In this document: in pieces, positions 30,392 to 41,892 of the stretch
Layout: every line of letters starts with the position of its first letter
How positions within the stretch are numbered: the stretch's first letter is position 1
NCBI GenBank assembly: GCA_039105265.1
Contig: JAPFFF010000003.1
Span: 2,108,001 to 2,172,000, forward strand
Reading direction: 5' to 3'
DNA: 64,000 nt
DNA from: Tritrichomonas musculus
Lineage: Eukaryota > Parabasalia > Tritrichomonadida > Tritrichomonadidae
Program-made: the position numbers and the translations under genes
Notes under the pieces: model-generated
What the model saw: the letters and a program-made list of their open reading frames with translations, nothing else
Database searches by the model: none
What the model was told of the DNA's origin: nothing

Positions 30392-31006
30392 TATTATACT
30401 AAAATAAATTTATAATATCAAGCCTCATTCTGCATCTTTGCTTGATATTAATCTCACTTTGTTCTTTAAGAAAATCGTTTTAAAATCTTAAATATCCGTT
30501 TAAAATTAATATTTATATCAAATTTTATATTTTTGTGAGAGCATTCAAATCAGAGTATTCAAAATATGGATTTTTTTTTATTCTTTCAATATATTCTGAG
30601 GTAGATTATAACAATTTTAAAACACAAATATTTTTTTACTCTCAGCTAGCTTCTAAATTTTCATATGACAGAATAATTAAGTATATTATAAACAACCATT
30701 TTAAACCAATAAATTGAATTATTATGAAAATTATATAATATTTGAATATTTGCAAAAAAAAGGATGAAAAAGAGACAGAACAATCGATTCCACGGCAAAC
30801 AAAGCAAATTACCAGAAATAAAATACTTTATAAAGGATTTTGAGCCAAAAAAGTTAGAAATGAAGATAGAAAAATTTTGTATAAGCAAGCCACTTTTTAT
30901 TTAGTTTATTTGGGTGCAAAATAGGTGCAATAATAAAATTTGGGTGCAAAACCGATTTGGGGTGCATTTTTTGAATACCTATTTGGCCGGGGTGCATTTT
31001 GGGTGC
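30274..31006. repeat. Right terminal inverted repeat of the MULE element
   Basis: Inverted copy of 20,568-21,300 with identical length (733 bp) and no difference seen in the segments compared by eye. Confidence 0.9.
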
Positions 31007-31026
31007 ACATAAATAATTCCCAAAAT

Positions 31027-31924
31027 TTTTACTTTTAAAATATTTCAGAGTAGTTGCAACAAATTCAAAACATGATCGTATTTTTTTTTTTGAAATGTGA
31101 TATGAAAATTCTATTTTTTCTAAAATTTTTATCAGTTGTATTTATTTTTTCAGAAAGCAAATAATAAAATATATGTTGCAATGAGTTGTTTATTGATATT
31201 TAATATAGTGCATGCTAAATAATTATAAATTGTAAATTTTTTTGTTGGTTATTAGTATTTTTTTTTATTAAAAGCAAGGTTCCAATGAAAGGATCCTTTT
31301 TATAATAGACTGAAAAATATTTTAATATATGTAAAAATGATTAATCATGATATTAATTCAAATTTTATAGATAATTATAATATGAATTTGGATTGATTAT
31401 TTTTGGATTTCTTTGGGTTTAAAGCTGGATTCATGGGATAGCTAAGAACTTGCAGATTCACTAGGTTGGAAATCTTTCATTTAAAAATTGAAATCCAATT
31501 CAAAAAGATAATTTAAAAAGGAAGAATTCTATGTTTTGTTTTGTAACAAAATTTTTCACATTTTTTCATGAATAAAATTAAAATTATGCTTAACGCTACC
31601 AAGGAATTATTTTCCTATATTTGAAATTTATTTGTTTGTAATTAATATTATATTTATATCAAATAATGGATGATCGCATGCCCATTTTTAGCATCGTGAA
31701 ATTATATAATTTTTCATATAATTTTAATCTTTTATTTAAAAAGTGCAAATGCTTAAAATAAAGTTTTATATTATATTATTATAAAATCATAAAACCTTTT
31801 CATCAATGAGAAAAATCAATTTGACAGTCCACTTTTTGAGAGGCCTTGTCCATAAATTTTCGTTGCATCTACTCAAATATTTCTCAATTTTAAAATTTTT
31901 GATTACGTTAATTGATTTTCATCA
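31027..31924. other. Intergenic, nothing recognised
   Basis: About 0.9 kb of AT-rich DNA. A single half-site CCACTTTTTGAGAGG near 31,829 resembles one arm of the hairpin family but has no partner. Confidence 0.5.
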
Positions 31925-33386
31925 ATGACAAGAGTCGTTGACAATATGATTGATTTAATAAAAAGTATTTCAAATGTTGGATCAAGTAACTATTATCAAA
32001 ATGTTAAAGCATTCCAGCATAACAATTATGAAATCAAAACTTTCGAAAATTTGAATATAATTCCAATTTCCGATTCTATCCGTCAAATCACACATATCAG
32101 CTCATCTTTTGAAGATTCTAATACGCTTGCAGATAATTCCGATGATCCTCCTCCAAAAAATATAAAAAATGATGTTGAAACAGAAGTCTTTTTTAAAAAA
32201 GTTCACTCCATTTTAAACAAAGACAAAAAAACAGATTCTCACAAGAACAAAAATAGTAATTACTCTTTTTTAAGAAAAGATGATCTTGCTGATATTTTTT
32301 CAGATACAATTTGCGATGAAAAGAAAAATTATAAAAGGCCAGATAAAAATTTTCGGATAAGTAAAAAAAGCATTCCAAAGCACTTAATACCATTGTGGGA
32401 CAATAGAACAATTGTTGATTGTGATAAAAAACAGATTTTTACTTATAATTATTCAATTGACCAAAATTCAGTTAGAAATAAGGTCAATTTTGTTCAGCTT
32501 CCTAAAAAGCAAGACTTTAAATGGAAGAATAGTAGTATAAATAGTCAAAAAACGTCTATAAAAACTCAACCTGTTCATAATATTTTGATATATGATGTCC
32601 CTATTGGTCATCATTCATTTTCTAAATTAACTTTAACCAAAAATGAAGAGGTTTTTTGTCGTAAATCATGTCAAACTATGCCATGTAACTCAAGGCAAGC
32701 GAGCATCAAGAAGGAAAATCAAAAAGTAAGAAAAGAACAAAAAAGCAATACAAAAAGAACTAATGAGTCACATCAAAAAAATTTAGAAATAAAAAAATCG
32801 CATCAAAAAATAAAACAGTCGAAAATCAAAAAAAAAACAAATTCATAAAAAGCCAATTGATCAATCAAAAAAAAATGAACAAAAAATTAATAATGCAAAA
32901 GATCCTTTATGTTGTCTCTCATCTGAAAATAGTAATGATTATGATCGTGATATAGCAGCCACAAATCAATCAAATATAAATGATCTATATTTGATAGAAG
33001 AAGAAGAAGAAAATGATGGTAATCAATCTCAAACTCAAGTTTATCAATATAGAGATGTTAAAAATATAGAAATCAAGATGCCTGGTGGTGTAAATGGCGA
33101 AATTGATCCGATTGTCCAAAAATTGTCATCTGATGCTGATATGTGCCAAGAAGAAAACCAGTCAGATATATGCAAAACGACATTCGATCCACTGGTAGAA
33201 GGCGATATTAGTCAAAATTCTCGAGTTGAGCCATTTCATTCCAATAGACGACGATATAATAAAAAATTTGATGAACTTTGTTCATTTGACATTTCAGAAG
33301 TTTCAAATAAAATGTTTTATATAAGAAGAAATCCGACTATTCGAGATTTGAATGAATTTAGCATGAATGATTTCGATGATGATTGA
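31925..33386 (+). pseudogene. Low-complexity Lys/Asn/Ser-rich gene with an apparent frameshift
   Basis: The frame from ATG 31,925 runs 307 codons to a stop at 32,848 and ends in a very Lys-rich segment. A second frame is open across that point (Lys-rich, then acidic EEEEEND) and continues to 33,386 with the same composition. The frames meet in an A-rich stretch near 32,825-32,845, where a one-base slip or a sequencing error in the A run would explain the break. The second frame has no ATG near its start, which supports one gene of about 490 residues. No domain is recognised; it is likely disordered and basic in the middle. If the assembly is right, the gene is broken or encodes a shorter protein. 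Confidence 0.55.
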
Positions 33387-35077
33387 ATGTAATTATATTT
33401 ATTTTACTTTGGGAATTCTTATATCATGTCTTACAAAAACAATTGTTTGTATAAATAATATAGATGCAAAATATGAAAAAAATTAAGAATTTTTTTTCAA
33501 ATCAAAATTTTATATGATGTATTTGTGTATGTTCAATAATATATACCAATGATTATTTTAATCATTTTTTTTTTTTTTTTTTAATATAGAAATTTGTGGT
33601 CCTAAAGTTAATATTATTAACTTAATAATTGAAAACGATTATGAAATTTTATGAACCTAATCTGAACCACTGTTAAATTATAATTATCATGTACTTGGTA
33701 TTTATTAGAAATGCGTTTTTAAGTATTAATGTAAATAGAAATGATTATATTCAAAAGATTAAATGAACTCCATTTTACATTCAATTTTTCAAAAAAAAAT
33801 TGGACGCAACTTTTGTGATGAGTATTCAAAACATTTGAAAAAGTTTGATATTAATAAACCGTTTGTTAAATTCTATGAATAGAATATACAGATAAATGCA
33901 AATCAAAAACCAAATATTATTTTATATATAGATGTTTTAAAGGAAGACTGAAAGGTTTATTAAAAAAAAAAGATTAAAACTTTTTAGAAATCAATCAAAT
34001 TGCTTTTTTATTTTAATAGTAAAAGGTTTTGTTCTCTAATAAAATAATTAAAACATAGAGTAAAACAATAGAAATTGAATGATAAATAATGTGAGATTTA
34101 ATGTTCTCAATATTTTTATCTTTTGAAGTGATAAAAGTTCAATTCCTCTTAAAAAGTTAAAAAAAATTATTATGAAAATAAAATTGTATCCTTTTTTATA
34201 TGATAAAAAAATCCAAAAATGAAAAATAGCTCGGGGTTCAAATTTTTTCATTTTATTAAAATGAATACTATAAAAAAAATATTCAATAGGCTATAAGAAA
34301 TTGATTATTTAAAATTGAATTAGTAATTGAGAAATATAAAACGTTGCTAAAATGATATGAAACTTTTCATGTATAAAAACAATATGAATATGCGTTTTTT
34401 CATTATATGCCTTTATTGATTATTACAATAATTTTTCAACTTTATTGTTAACCTTTTCAAAATTTCAAATGATAATTAAAAAAAAATTAAATTAGTATAG
34501 AGCACCAAAGATTTCTATTTTTAAACAAATAAAAACCAAATTTGTTCATATCTAATCGGAAATTATATATTCTCAAATTTGAGAATTCTTTTAAAAAAAG
34601 GAGCAATGGAGAATTAAAACAAAATCTCAATTATTTTACTTTATAGTTGATTAATATTATATCTTATAAATTTTTTGAAATGCAGATAATGTTTTCAAAC
34701 AAAGACGAAAACAAATAGAATCAGAAAAATCTGACTAATGGGGCATTTTCTATATTGTGTTTAAATTATTTGTTGAGGTAATGCTAGTTAAAATCAATTC
34801 TAAGTCTTTTTGTGGATGAAATATTTCAGTCATCTCAATTCATTAGATTTTTCTATAGATTTTTGAAATTTCAAAAATATTCAATCGTCATTATGATTGC
34901 AACTTTTTGATGCATACAATCTTTGTAAAGTATACAAAAATGTGAATGTGTTTTTTTTTCAATAGTGAAAAAAAAAATGATTTCAAAGAATGCTTTGAAT
35001 TAATTCAGTTGATAGTGATATCAAAATAAAATGAATTATTTTTCATCTTGTACAATTTTGTACATTTTGAAAACCAA
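33387..35077. other. Long intergenic region, nothing recognised
   Basis: About 1.7 kb of AT-rich DNA with scattered T and A runs and no supported gene. The MYB promoter should lie at the right end. Confidence 0.5.
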
Positions 35078-36070
35078 ATGAAAAAAATACAAGTTCAAAA
35101 TCAAAATCCATTATCATCGAAAGACAATACGACATTCATTCAGAAATCAAATTCGAGAGTAAAAGAAATTAATACTAGTGAACATCAGCCGCAGGTTCAA
35201 AATCAGAACCTTGGAACTTTACCACCTAAGCTATCAATATTCAAATCAATGGCGCAATCATATAATAATCAACCGAATCAAATAAGCGTTCAGATCCCAA
35301 ATATGAATAATTCAAATAGCTCGAACAGGCTAAGTTCACAAATAAAACCTTCATCTTTAAAAAATATGCATAATATTCCGATGATTAGTTCAAGTAATCC
35401 TTTTAGATCGAATATATTACCATCTTCTCCAACGCCTCCGTTTCAAACATTTTTGCCATCTGTAATGATTCAACAACAACAATATAACCAAAAAATGCCA
35501 AATATCAAACAACTCAATCCTTCTGCACCAAAGATCTCTGATACATTTAAATTATCTCCTTCGAGTTCTAGAATTCGTTGGACAAAACAAGAAGATGAGC
35601 AATTAATGAACTTAGTTAGAAAGTGGGGAGCTCGGAAATGGAATGAAATTGCTGCATCATTGGGAACCAAAACTGCTAAACAATGCAGAGATCATTATGC
35701 TAATTGCTTAGATCCTGAGATCAAAAACTCATTATGGACAGTAGAAGAAGAGCGTATTTTATTATCAAAATATGAGCAATTTGGTCCACACTGGTCGAGA
35801 ATCAAAAGTTTTCTACCAGGAAGAACAACATCAATGATTAAAAATTATATTACAATGCTATTAAAGAAAAATGGAAAGGAAGTATCTGCAGAAATTCAGG
35901 TACAAAAAAATAAATCAGAATCTAATAGTTCTGGTTCAAATTCGGCGTCAGAAAATGAAGATCATGAAAATGTTTATATTGAAGCAAAAGAAATGCCGCA
36001 AAATGATATCAATGTCCACAGTATTGCATTTCTTTTGAATAGGCCAACAACGTATCCTAATTCATTGTAA
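35078..36070 (+). CDS. R2R3-type MYB DNA-binding protein
   Basis: 330 residues. A long Ser/Asn/Gln/Pro-rich N-terminus (about 1-165) is followed by two MYB repeats (about 168-270): RWTKQEDEQLMNLVRKWGARKWNEIA, then LWTVEEERILLSKYEQFGPHWSRI. The spaced Trp residues are intact and recognition helices AKQCRDHYAN and SMIKNYI are visible. Trichomonad MYB proteins bind initiator-type or MRE promoter elements and control iron- and cycle-regulated genes. The start is ATG 35,078; the frame reaches a TTG ten codons upstream. An acidic Ser-rich tail follows the repeats. Confidence 0.93.
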   Translation: MKKIQVQNQNPLSSKDNTTFIQKSNSRVKEINTSEHQPQVQNQNLGTLPPKLSIFKSMAQSYNNQPNQISVQIPNMNNSNSSNRLSSQIKPSSLKNMHNIPMISSSNPFRSNILPSSPTPPFQTFLPSVMIQQQQYNQKMPNIKQLNPSAPKISDTFKLSPSSSRIRWTKQEDEQLMNLVRKWGARKWNEIAASLGTKTAKQCRDHYANCLDPEIKNSLWTVEEERILLSKYEQFGPHWSRIKSFLPGRTTSMIKNYITMLLKKNGKEVSAEIQVQKNKSESNSSGSNSASENEDHENVYIEAKEMPQNDINVHSIAFLLNRPTTYPNSL

Positions 36071-36270
36071 TTAATAGATTGTTTGTAATAAACTAAAATG
36101 ATATAAAATTGAAAAAGTTGAATTTCTTAGAAAAATTTTACAATTTTTTGAAAATAAAAAAAATCAGTGAAAAAATTGAGGTATATATGATCGACAAAAA
36201 ATTTATTCATAAAGCAAATCGCATATAAATTTGCTTGTAAAGAACTACAAGCAAACAATACAAACCGCAG

Positions 36271-36292
36271 TTTTTTTTTTTTTTTTTTTTTT
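36271..36292. repeat. 22-nt poly-T tract at the 3' side of the CK1 gene
   Basis: Uninterrupted T run on the plus strand, about 30 bp beyond the stop codon of the minus-strand kinase gene. Confidence 0.8.
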
Positions 36293-36322
36293 CTCAATTT
36301 AAGATAATAAAAATTAAGCATT

Positions 36323-37696
36323 TTAAATTGTTACCGTGTTCTCCATTCGTGCCTCCGTATTTAAATTATCAATATTTTCATTTTCTCTCTTTTGGATTGC
36401 TTCAAGTGACTGAATTGCTGAATCAATATAAAATAAAATTTCATCATAGCAATCGTCATGATAAAATGTTTCACCTGGTTTTAGCGCAAGAATGCATCGA
36501 AATGCAGCAGCCATCTCTATTGGCATATGAAGAATTTCACAGAGTTGCTCGGGTAGAATATATCCTTTGGTATCAAAATTATAATTTTTGGTAATTGTGT
36601 TTATATCTCCTTCGAAGTATTCTTTCATTTTTTTCATTTGCACTAATGGTGTTTCAGAATTATCGAGATGATATGAAGATTTAGAGTCGGAGTTGAAACA
36701 AGAATCTGATAATTGATTGTGATGATGAGCCATAATTTCATGAGTTAATGATTCCCAAGGGAGAATTCTTGAGCCAGAATATAACTCGAGAATTGAGTAA
36801 AACCAAGATATTAGATCATCTCTAGGTCCAATAACTCCACCACTTAACGTATTGGACGAAGCATATTTATAAGTTCCTTTGAAATGAGCCTTTTTTTTTT
36901 TATAGTTACATTGATAACATGATTTATTATCTTGATTTTCATTATTTATACTACTATATGTTAAACCTTTAGATAATAAGAATAGATTTATTTTCTTTTT
37001 GCATGATTTAAGTTCTTTCTCAATTTGAATAAAACTAGATTTTACAACCTGAGAGAGGTCAATATCTTGATATAAATTTTTGTGTACGTTACTTTTTGTT
37101 TGAAAAAGTTTCCGAAAAATTGAAATAAAACTTTGTATGCTTCCTTTTTGATCTGATTTATCATTTTTCACAATTTTTGATAATCCGAAATCAATTAGAG
37201 AAATTTCGTTTCCATTTCTAAATAAGAAATTTTCTGGTTTAACATCGCAGTGAATAACATGCATTGCATGAAGCTTTTTCAAGCACAAAAGCATTTCTTT
37301 TCCATATTTTAAAATTTTAATATGGGAATTTATTGACTGGTGATTTATATCTTCGCGTTGCTTATTGATAAGCGAATCTAATGATGGTCCTAATAGCTCA
37401 GAGACATAGTATATGAAATTATCTGTTTCGCCTATATCAAAAATTTGAGCAAATTCAGCTGGCTTTGTTTTGTTTAAGCTATATTCATTACTTATGATCA
37501 TTGAAATTTCTATTTCACGGTGAATTGCTGATATTGGACATTTTCCTGTTTTTTGGAGAATTTTCAGTGCGTATTTTGAAGAGTCAATGTTGCTTTCTAC
37601 ACTATAAACTGTCCCAAAACCCCCACTCCCAATTTTTTCTATGATCGAATAATCGCCGATCTGCATCCCAGGCAGTAAAAGGGTTCTCTTTAACAT
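36323..37696 (-). CDS. CK1-family Ser/Thr protein kinase with a kinase-domain insert
   Basis: 457 residues. Glycine loop IGSGGFGTV, YALKILQK with the catalytic Lys, HCDVKPENF and DFGLSK are intact. The CK1/TTBK-type sequence GTYKYASSNTLSGG replaces the usual APE region, which places it in the casein kinase 1 group. An insert of about 95 residues with several Cys (SCYQCNYKKKK) separates DFG from GTYKYAS, so the activation segment is far longer than usual. The C-terminal region retains ILPWESL and the final helices. There is no transmembrane segment. It is one of the expanded CK1-like kinases expected in trichomonads. Confidence 0.9.
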   Translation of the reverse strand: MLKRTLLLPGMQIGDYSIIEKIGSGGFGTVYSVESNIDSSKYALKILQKTGKCPISAIHREIEISMIISNEYSLNKTKPAEFAQIFDIGETDNFIYYVSELLGPSLDSLINKQREDINHQSINSHIKILKYGKEMLLCLKKLHAMHVIHCDVKPENFLFRNGNEISLIDFGLSKIVKNDKSDQKGSIQSFISIFRKLFQTKSNVHKNLYQDIDLSQVVKSSFIQIEKELKSCKKKINLFLLSKGLTYSSINNENQDNKSCYQCNYKKKKAHFKGTYKYASSNTLSGGVIGPRDDLISWFYSILELYSGSRILPWESLTHEIMAHHHNQLSDSCFNSDSKSSYHLDNSETPLVQMKKMKEYFEGDINTITKNYNFDTKGYILPEQLCEILHMPIEMAAAFRCILALKPGETFYHDDCYDEILFYIDSAIQSLEAIQKRENENIDNLNTEARMENTVTI

Positions 37697-38940
37697 TAAA
37701 TTTTATGTTTTTTTTTTTTGAATTAAATAAAAAAAAAATACTCAATCTATTCAAAAAAAACCGATTCTTTCAAATATTTTAATTAGTAAAATTTTAAAAT
37801 ATTATGTTTTATGATATTGAAATTCGTTTATAGTTTAAAAAATTGTTTATTTCGTTTATAACTAATATATAAATATCTATTCACCAATAAAAAATATTAT
37901 TTATCTTATAATTTATGAGAAATTAAATAAAATATTTTTTTAAAAAATTGAAAAAAAATTGAAGGTAAATAAGTATATGATTGTTTTAATAATTATTTTT
38001 ATAGATTTTTTAATTATATATTATCAAACTAATATAAATCATGGTAAGTACATATTCAGACATTTTCAATATAATTGAAAAAATTTATGCAATTGAATGA
38101 TAGTAAAATCATTACATCAATTTGCATCATATGGATAAAACGTATAATATCTTTCATTTTTTGAATAGAAAATAATCGTAATGGTTAATATTTTTAATTA
38201 GAATGATGGTAGATAGGCCATTAAAAAAATTATAATATTTAATACATTTTATTAAGCTTGTAAAATATACCCAAATGTAAAAAAAAAGATCTGGTCTTGG
38301 TGATTATTTCTGGTCTTTTGGCGATTTTAATAAATCTTTTAAAAAGTTATTTCTTATGAATTATTAAATAAAATGATTAAATGATATTTGATTAAATAAT
38401 AATTCAATTTACGAATCAACATTCAATAAATTCAATGAATTTATTTAATTACTCGGCTATATATATTCATAAAAATAAAAATACTATTAATATTTTAAAT
38501 ACATTTTATATCGGTATATATTTAAAATATAAATGAAAAAAATTATTTTCATTGAAAAAATGCTTTTATTGATTTTATTATAATTTTATATCTTATTTTT
38601 TTTTTATTTTATATATGATATTTTGAAAGCTTTACAAATCACCCAAAAAACCGTTTTGGTGATCTCCAAAATATATGTAAACTATTCAAAATTGAATGCT
38701 GTCGCCAAAAGCCCAAGATCTGGGCTTTTGGTGAAATCGGTTATTTGGCTTTTCATCGTCAATATAAATGAACTTTTTATTATTATTTTATATGATAAAT
38801 TATACAAATCATACAATTATTTTGTAATATTCAAAAAATAACATTTTTTTACTGAGAAAATCTTATCGATTATTAATATGACTTTTGATAAAACTCATTT
38901 AATTCCTCTTTCAAATAATTCAATGGTTTATGACAATAAT
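37697..38940. other. Intergenic region with a palindrome near 38.71 kb
   Basis: About 1.2 kb with no supported gene. A near-perfect palindrome CAAAAGCCCA-AGATC-TGGGCTTTTG lies near 38,706-38,730. Fragments at 38,254-38,280 and 38,630-38,660 resemble parts of the dispersed repeat at 45,564-45,650. Confidence 0.5.
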
Positions 38941-38944
38941 AAAT

Positions 38945-39003
38945 ACTAATAAAATTTATTTGACAATAATATGGTTACATTTGGTGATTTTTAAAACCCA
39001 AAA
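38945..39003. repeat. Dispersed repeat, left part, split by an insertion
   Basis: Matches the reverse complement of 45,594-45,650 almost base for base and ends in AACCCAAAA, which is duplicated at 40,197-40,205 on the far side of the inserted element. Confidence 0.85.
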
Positions 39004-40196
39004 GAGGCATGTCAACCAAAATTCTACTCGATAAATTTTTTTGAAAATGATAATATAAGATTTAAATGATGTATATTAAAACTTTTCCTCTTGAGCAAAC
39101 GAAAACTTCTATACAGTTTTTAGTTTTCATTCAAATTATCATTTTTAACTCAATATCTTCAATTCAAAAAGTAGATATATTCAAATTTGATATATTGAAA
39201 AATGAATTCTCTTTCATTTTTGATAAGATCATGATTGAATGCCATTTCAATTTGAGAGAATTTTTATTGAATAGCTTTTCAATTTGAGAGATGGTTAATT
39301 GAATATTCTTTCAATTTGAGAAGAATCGATAAGTTTTATTTATAACTTGGAAATTGAATTATCAAAAAATTATTTTATGATATAAATATACTTAGATATT
39401 ATTAATGAATTTAAAAAAGTAATTATATTTGCATGTAACAAAAAATATAAAATAAATATTTTAAAATATTTTATTTTGTTTTTACAAAGTAGGCAAAATC
39501 ATTATTTGATTTATAATAAAGAAGTATATAATTTTTATTAATCAACAAAATAAATTTCTGCTCTAATATTCTCGAATATTTTTTTAAAATATAATTATTT
39601 GAAAAAGTTCGATCGGAAAAAGAAAAAAAAGATTTATTTCAAATTTTTTTTTATATAATTTTAAAGTAAAATGAAATGAATTTATCAAAAGTTCTAAAAA
39701 TCCTCTAAAAATCATATTTTGAGCACTAATTATATTTTATTTTTTCAATGAACTATCAATTGAATTGAAAGTATAATATTAGTGTATATTGAAACGTATA
39801 AAAGAAAATCCCAATATAATTATTAAAATGGCTGTTTTATTTTGATTAAAAAATGAAATATGATTAGTATCACAGCTATTTGAAAATAAGACGTTTTATG
39901 TTTAAATATTTAAAGAACGTATAGAGTAATCATAAAAACCATTAGTAATTTGTTAATATTATTAAGTTATAAATGTAAAGAATCTTGGATCTTATATTTC
40001 TATAAAGTGGATAAAATAAAAAATCAAAATTGATGTTTTTTACCTAAAAACTATTAATTTTTATTGTACAAACTAAATAATTGGACTCCAAAGATCATAA
40101 ATACATTCTTCTTTTTTATATTAATCTTTTATAACTGGACTTATCTTATTTTCTACTTTCACTTTTTGAGAGCTTTTTTTTGGTTGATATGCCTCT
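39004..40196. mobile_element. Non-autonomous DNA transposon, 1.19 kb, inserted in a dispersed repeat
   Basis: The ends form an 18-bp inverted repeat, GAGGCATGTCAACCAAAA and GAGGCATATCAACCAAAA (one mismatch). The flanks carry AACCCAAAA as an 8-9-bp target duplication (38,995-39,003 and 40,197-40,205). An uninterrupted copy of the target exists at 45,564-45,650. The interior has three spaced TTTCAATTTGAGA repeats near 39,245-39,320 and no transposase. The 8-9-bp duplication fits the hAT or MULE superfamily; I cannot decide which. Confidence 0.85.
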
Positions 40197-40240
40197 AACC
40201 CAAAAAACGTTTATTTCACCAAATTTACAAGCTTAATTTT
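40197..40240. repeat. Dispersed repeat, right part, split by an insertion
   Basis: Starts with the second copy of the target duplication and continues as the reverse complement of 45,564-45,602. Confidence 0.85.
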
Positions 40241-41892
40241 ATAGTATTTATTTATTTATATATATTCATATATTTATTTTTTGATTAAAGTCAATTAAAA
40301 AAATGGTATACATTTAATAGGGATTGTGTACTCTGTACTTATTTAAATGTGTACTCCCCAAAATGTACTTTCCAAGTTTTCGAAGTGTACTCCCGAATAA
40401 ACAAAAGTTGATATTTGGTTGAAAAAAAGATTCATTCAAAAAAGCCCCAACTTTTTCTGGGAATATGTCCAAATAAGTAAAAATAAAACGGTTTGGCTCA
40501 AGAAGATAAAAATTTTTAGAAGTAAAAAAGAGCTATTTCATTTCCAGAACACAACAAGGAACCAAAACTCGAGCGAACGAAGGGCTGACACCAGAAGGGC
40601 TTCCCCCCTTTAATATTTTTATTCAAAAATCTTTTATACTTATTTTATCTTATCATAAATTCTATTGATAATGTTTTAAATGTAATTTGCTTTTATATCT
40701 AAAGTATGGATGATATCAATTTTAGTGATACCAAAATTTATCAATTTTTTTATGGAATAATAATTATAACAATAATATTTAATATTAATTATGTTATTTG
40801 TTGGGTTTCAAATTAAGTATTAAATGGGATATCAGAATTGAGAACTTTACAAGATTTCCTCTCAATTTTAAATCCGTCTTTTCTCTCCAAATTCATAACA
40901 AATTTTTGAAATATTGATAAAATCATCGTTATCATATATGTATTTTCTGATGGCCAAATTTCATTGAATTTGGTGCGCTACATTTTTCGTAACTGAAATA
41001 TGATTTACTTATTTAAGTTTATTTTTTTAGAAATATAAATTCCTAATGATGATTATCAATAATAAACAGGATATTTTATGTTTTGGAGCTTCATTTCATC
41101 AAATCATCAAAAAAATTACATATCTAATTTAATATACATTAGCAAAGTCCAACATTATTAGGCAAGAAATTCCAATTTATACCAACCAAAAAGCAAATAT
41201 ATGATACTTTTATGATATAAATGATTAATAAAATGATTTTTATAGAAAAGTTTTAACAAAATTATTCAAAGTTAAAAATTTGCCTATTACGATCAGCATT
41301 TGAATTCAAAAGTCATTATTTTTTTATAGTAATATCTTGTTTTCTATCGCATTAAATATATCATAATTAATAATTTAATTTTATTATATGTCAATAAATA
41401 AAATATATTAATTATAATCATATTTGTTATAAATTCGATAGTTTCGACCCTTCTGTTAATACCTCTCTTTTTTGTTACAGATAAATTAATTAAATCGTTT
41501 TTTTAACCCAATTTCCTCACTTTTTCTATGACAATTTTCTCAAAAAGTTATATTCTTATATATAAAAATAGATTAAAAAAATCATTCGATGTGTAGAATT
41601 GAACAATAATTATCTTTCTTTCTGTAATCCTAAATCATCTCGCATCATATTGTTATATTCATAACTTTTTTACCAAATCTCATTTTAGATGACATATCAT
41701 GTTCTACATGACATTGATGACCAATTAATAAAAATGAAATTATTTATTCAATTTTTCAATTTCTATATCAAATTAAAAGACTGAATGATTGAAAAATCTG
41801 TTTTTACAGGCCGATGAAAAACGCTCAAATTTGGGAGAAACCGTTTACTAACACAAAAAGGATAAACATAGAAATTTTTTTATTATCTTAAA
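40241..41892. other. Intergenic region with an iterated TGTACT motif
   Basis: About 1.65 kb. At 40,326-40,395 a (T)GTACT core recurs five times (GTGTACTCCCCAAAATGTACT). It is similar in style to the iterated GCACC core of the MULE terminus and may be a solo end of another element. No gene is supported. Confidence 0.45.

Larger units (their letters stand above)
20568..31006. mobile_element. MULE-type DNA transposon, 10.4 kb, 733-bp terminal inverted repeats
   Basis: The ends begin GCACCCAAAATGCACCCCGG on the left and the reverse complement on the right. Both inverted repeats are exactly 733 bp (20,568-21,300 and 30,274-31,006) and matched wherever I compared them, so the insertion is recent. 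Inside lie 123-bp subterminal repeats, a helical-repeat gene, hairpins, a 21-bp satellite and one MULE transposase gene. I could not find the 8-11-bp target duplication expected for this superfamily. The flanks instead show a short outer inverted match (ATTTTGGGA at 20,548-20,556 and its complement at 31,018-31,026), so the true ends may be 20 bp further out. Confidence 0.88.

Noticed and set aside
20548-31026. Target-site duplication of the MULE element
   Set aside because: No 8-11-bp direct repeat is visible at either candidate boundary, so none is claimed.
39066-39287. 73-codon frame in the 1.19-kb transposon
   Set aside because: It starts with ATG but has AT-driven composition and no domain; the element appears non-autonomous.
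40419-40613. 64-codon basic frame
   Set aside because: It lacks an ATG at its start, has random composition and lies in a gene-free region.
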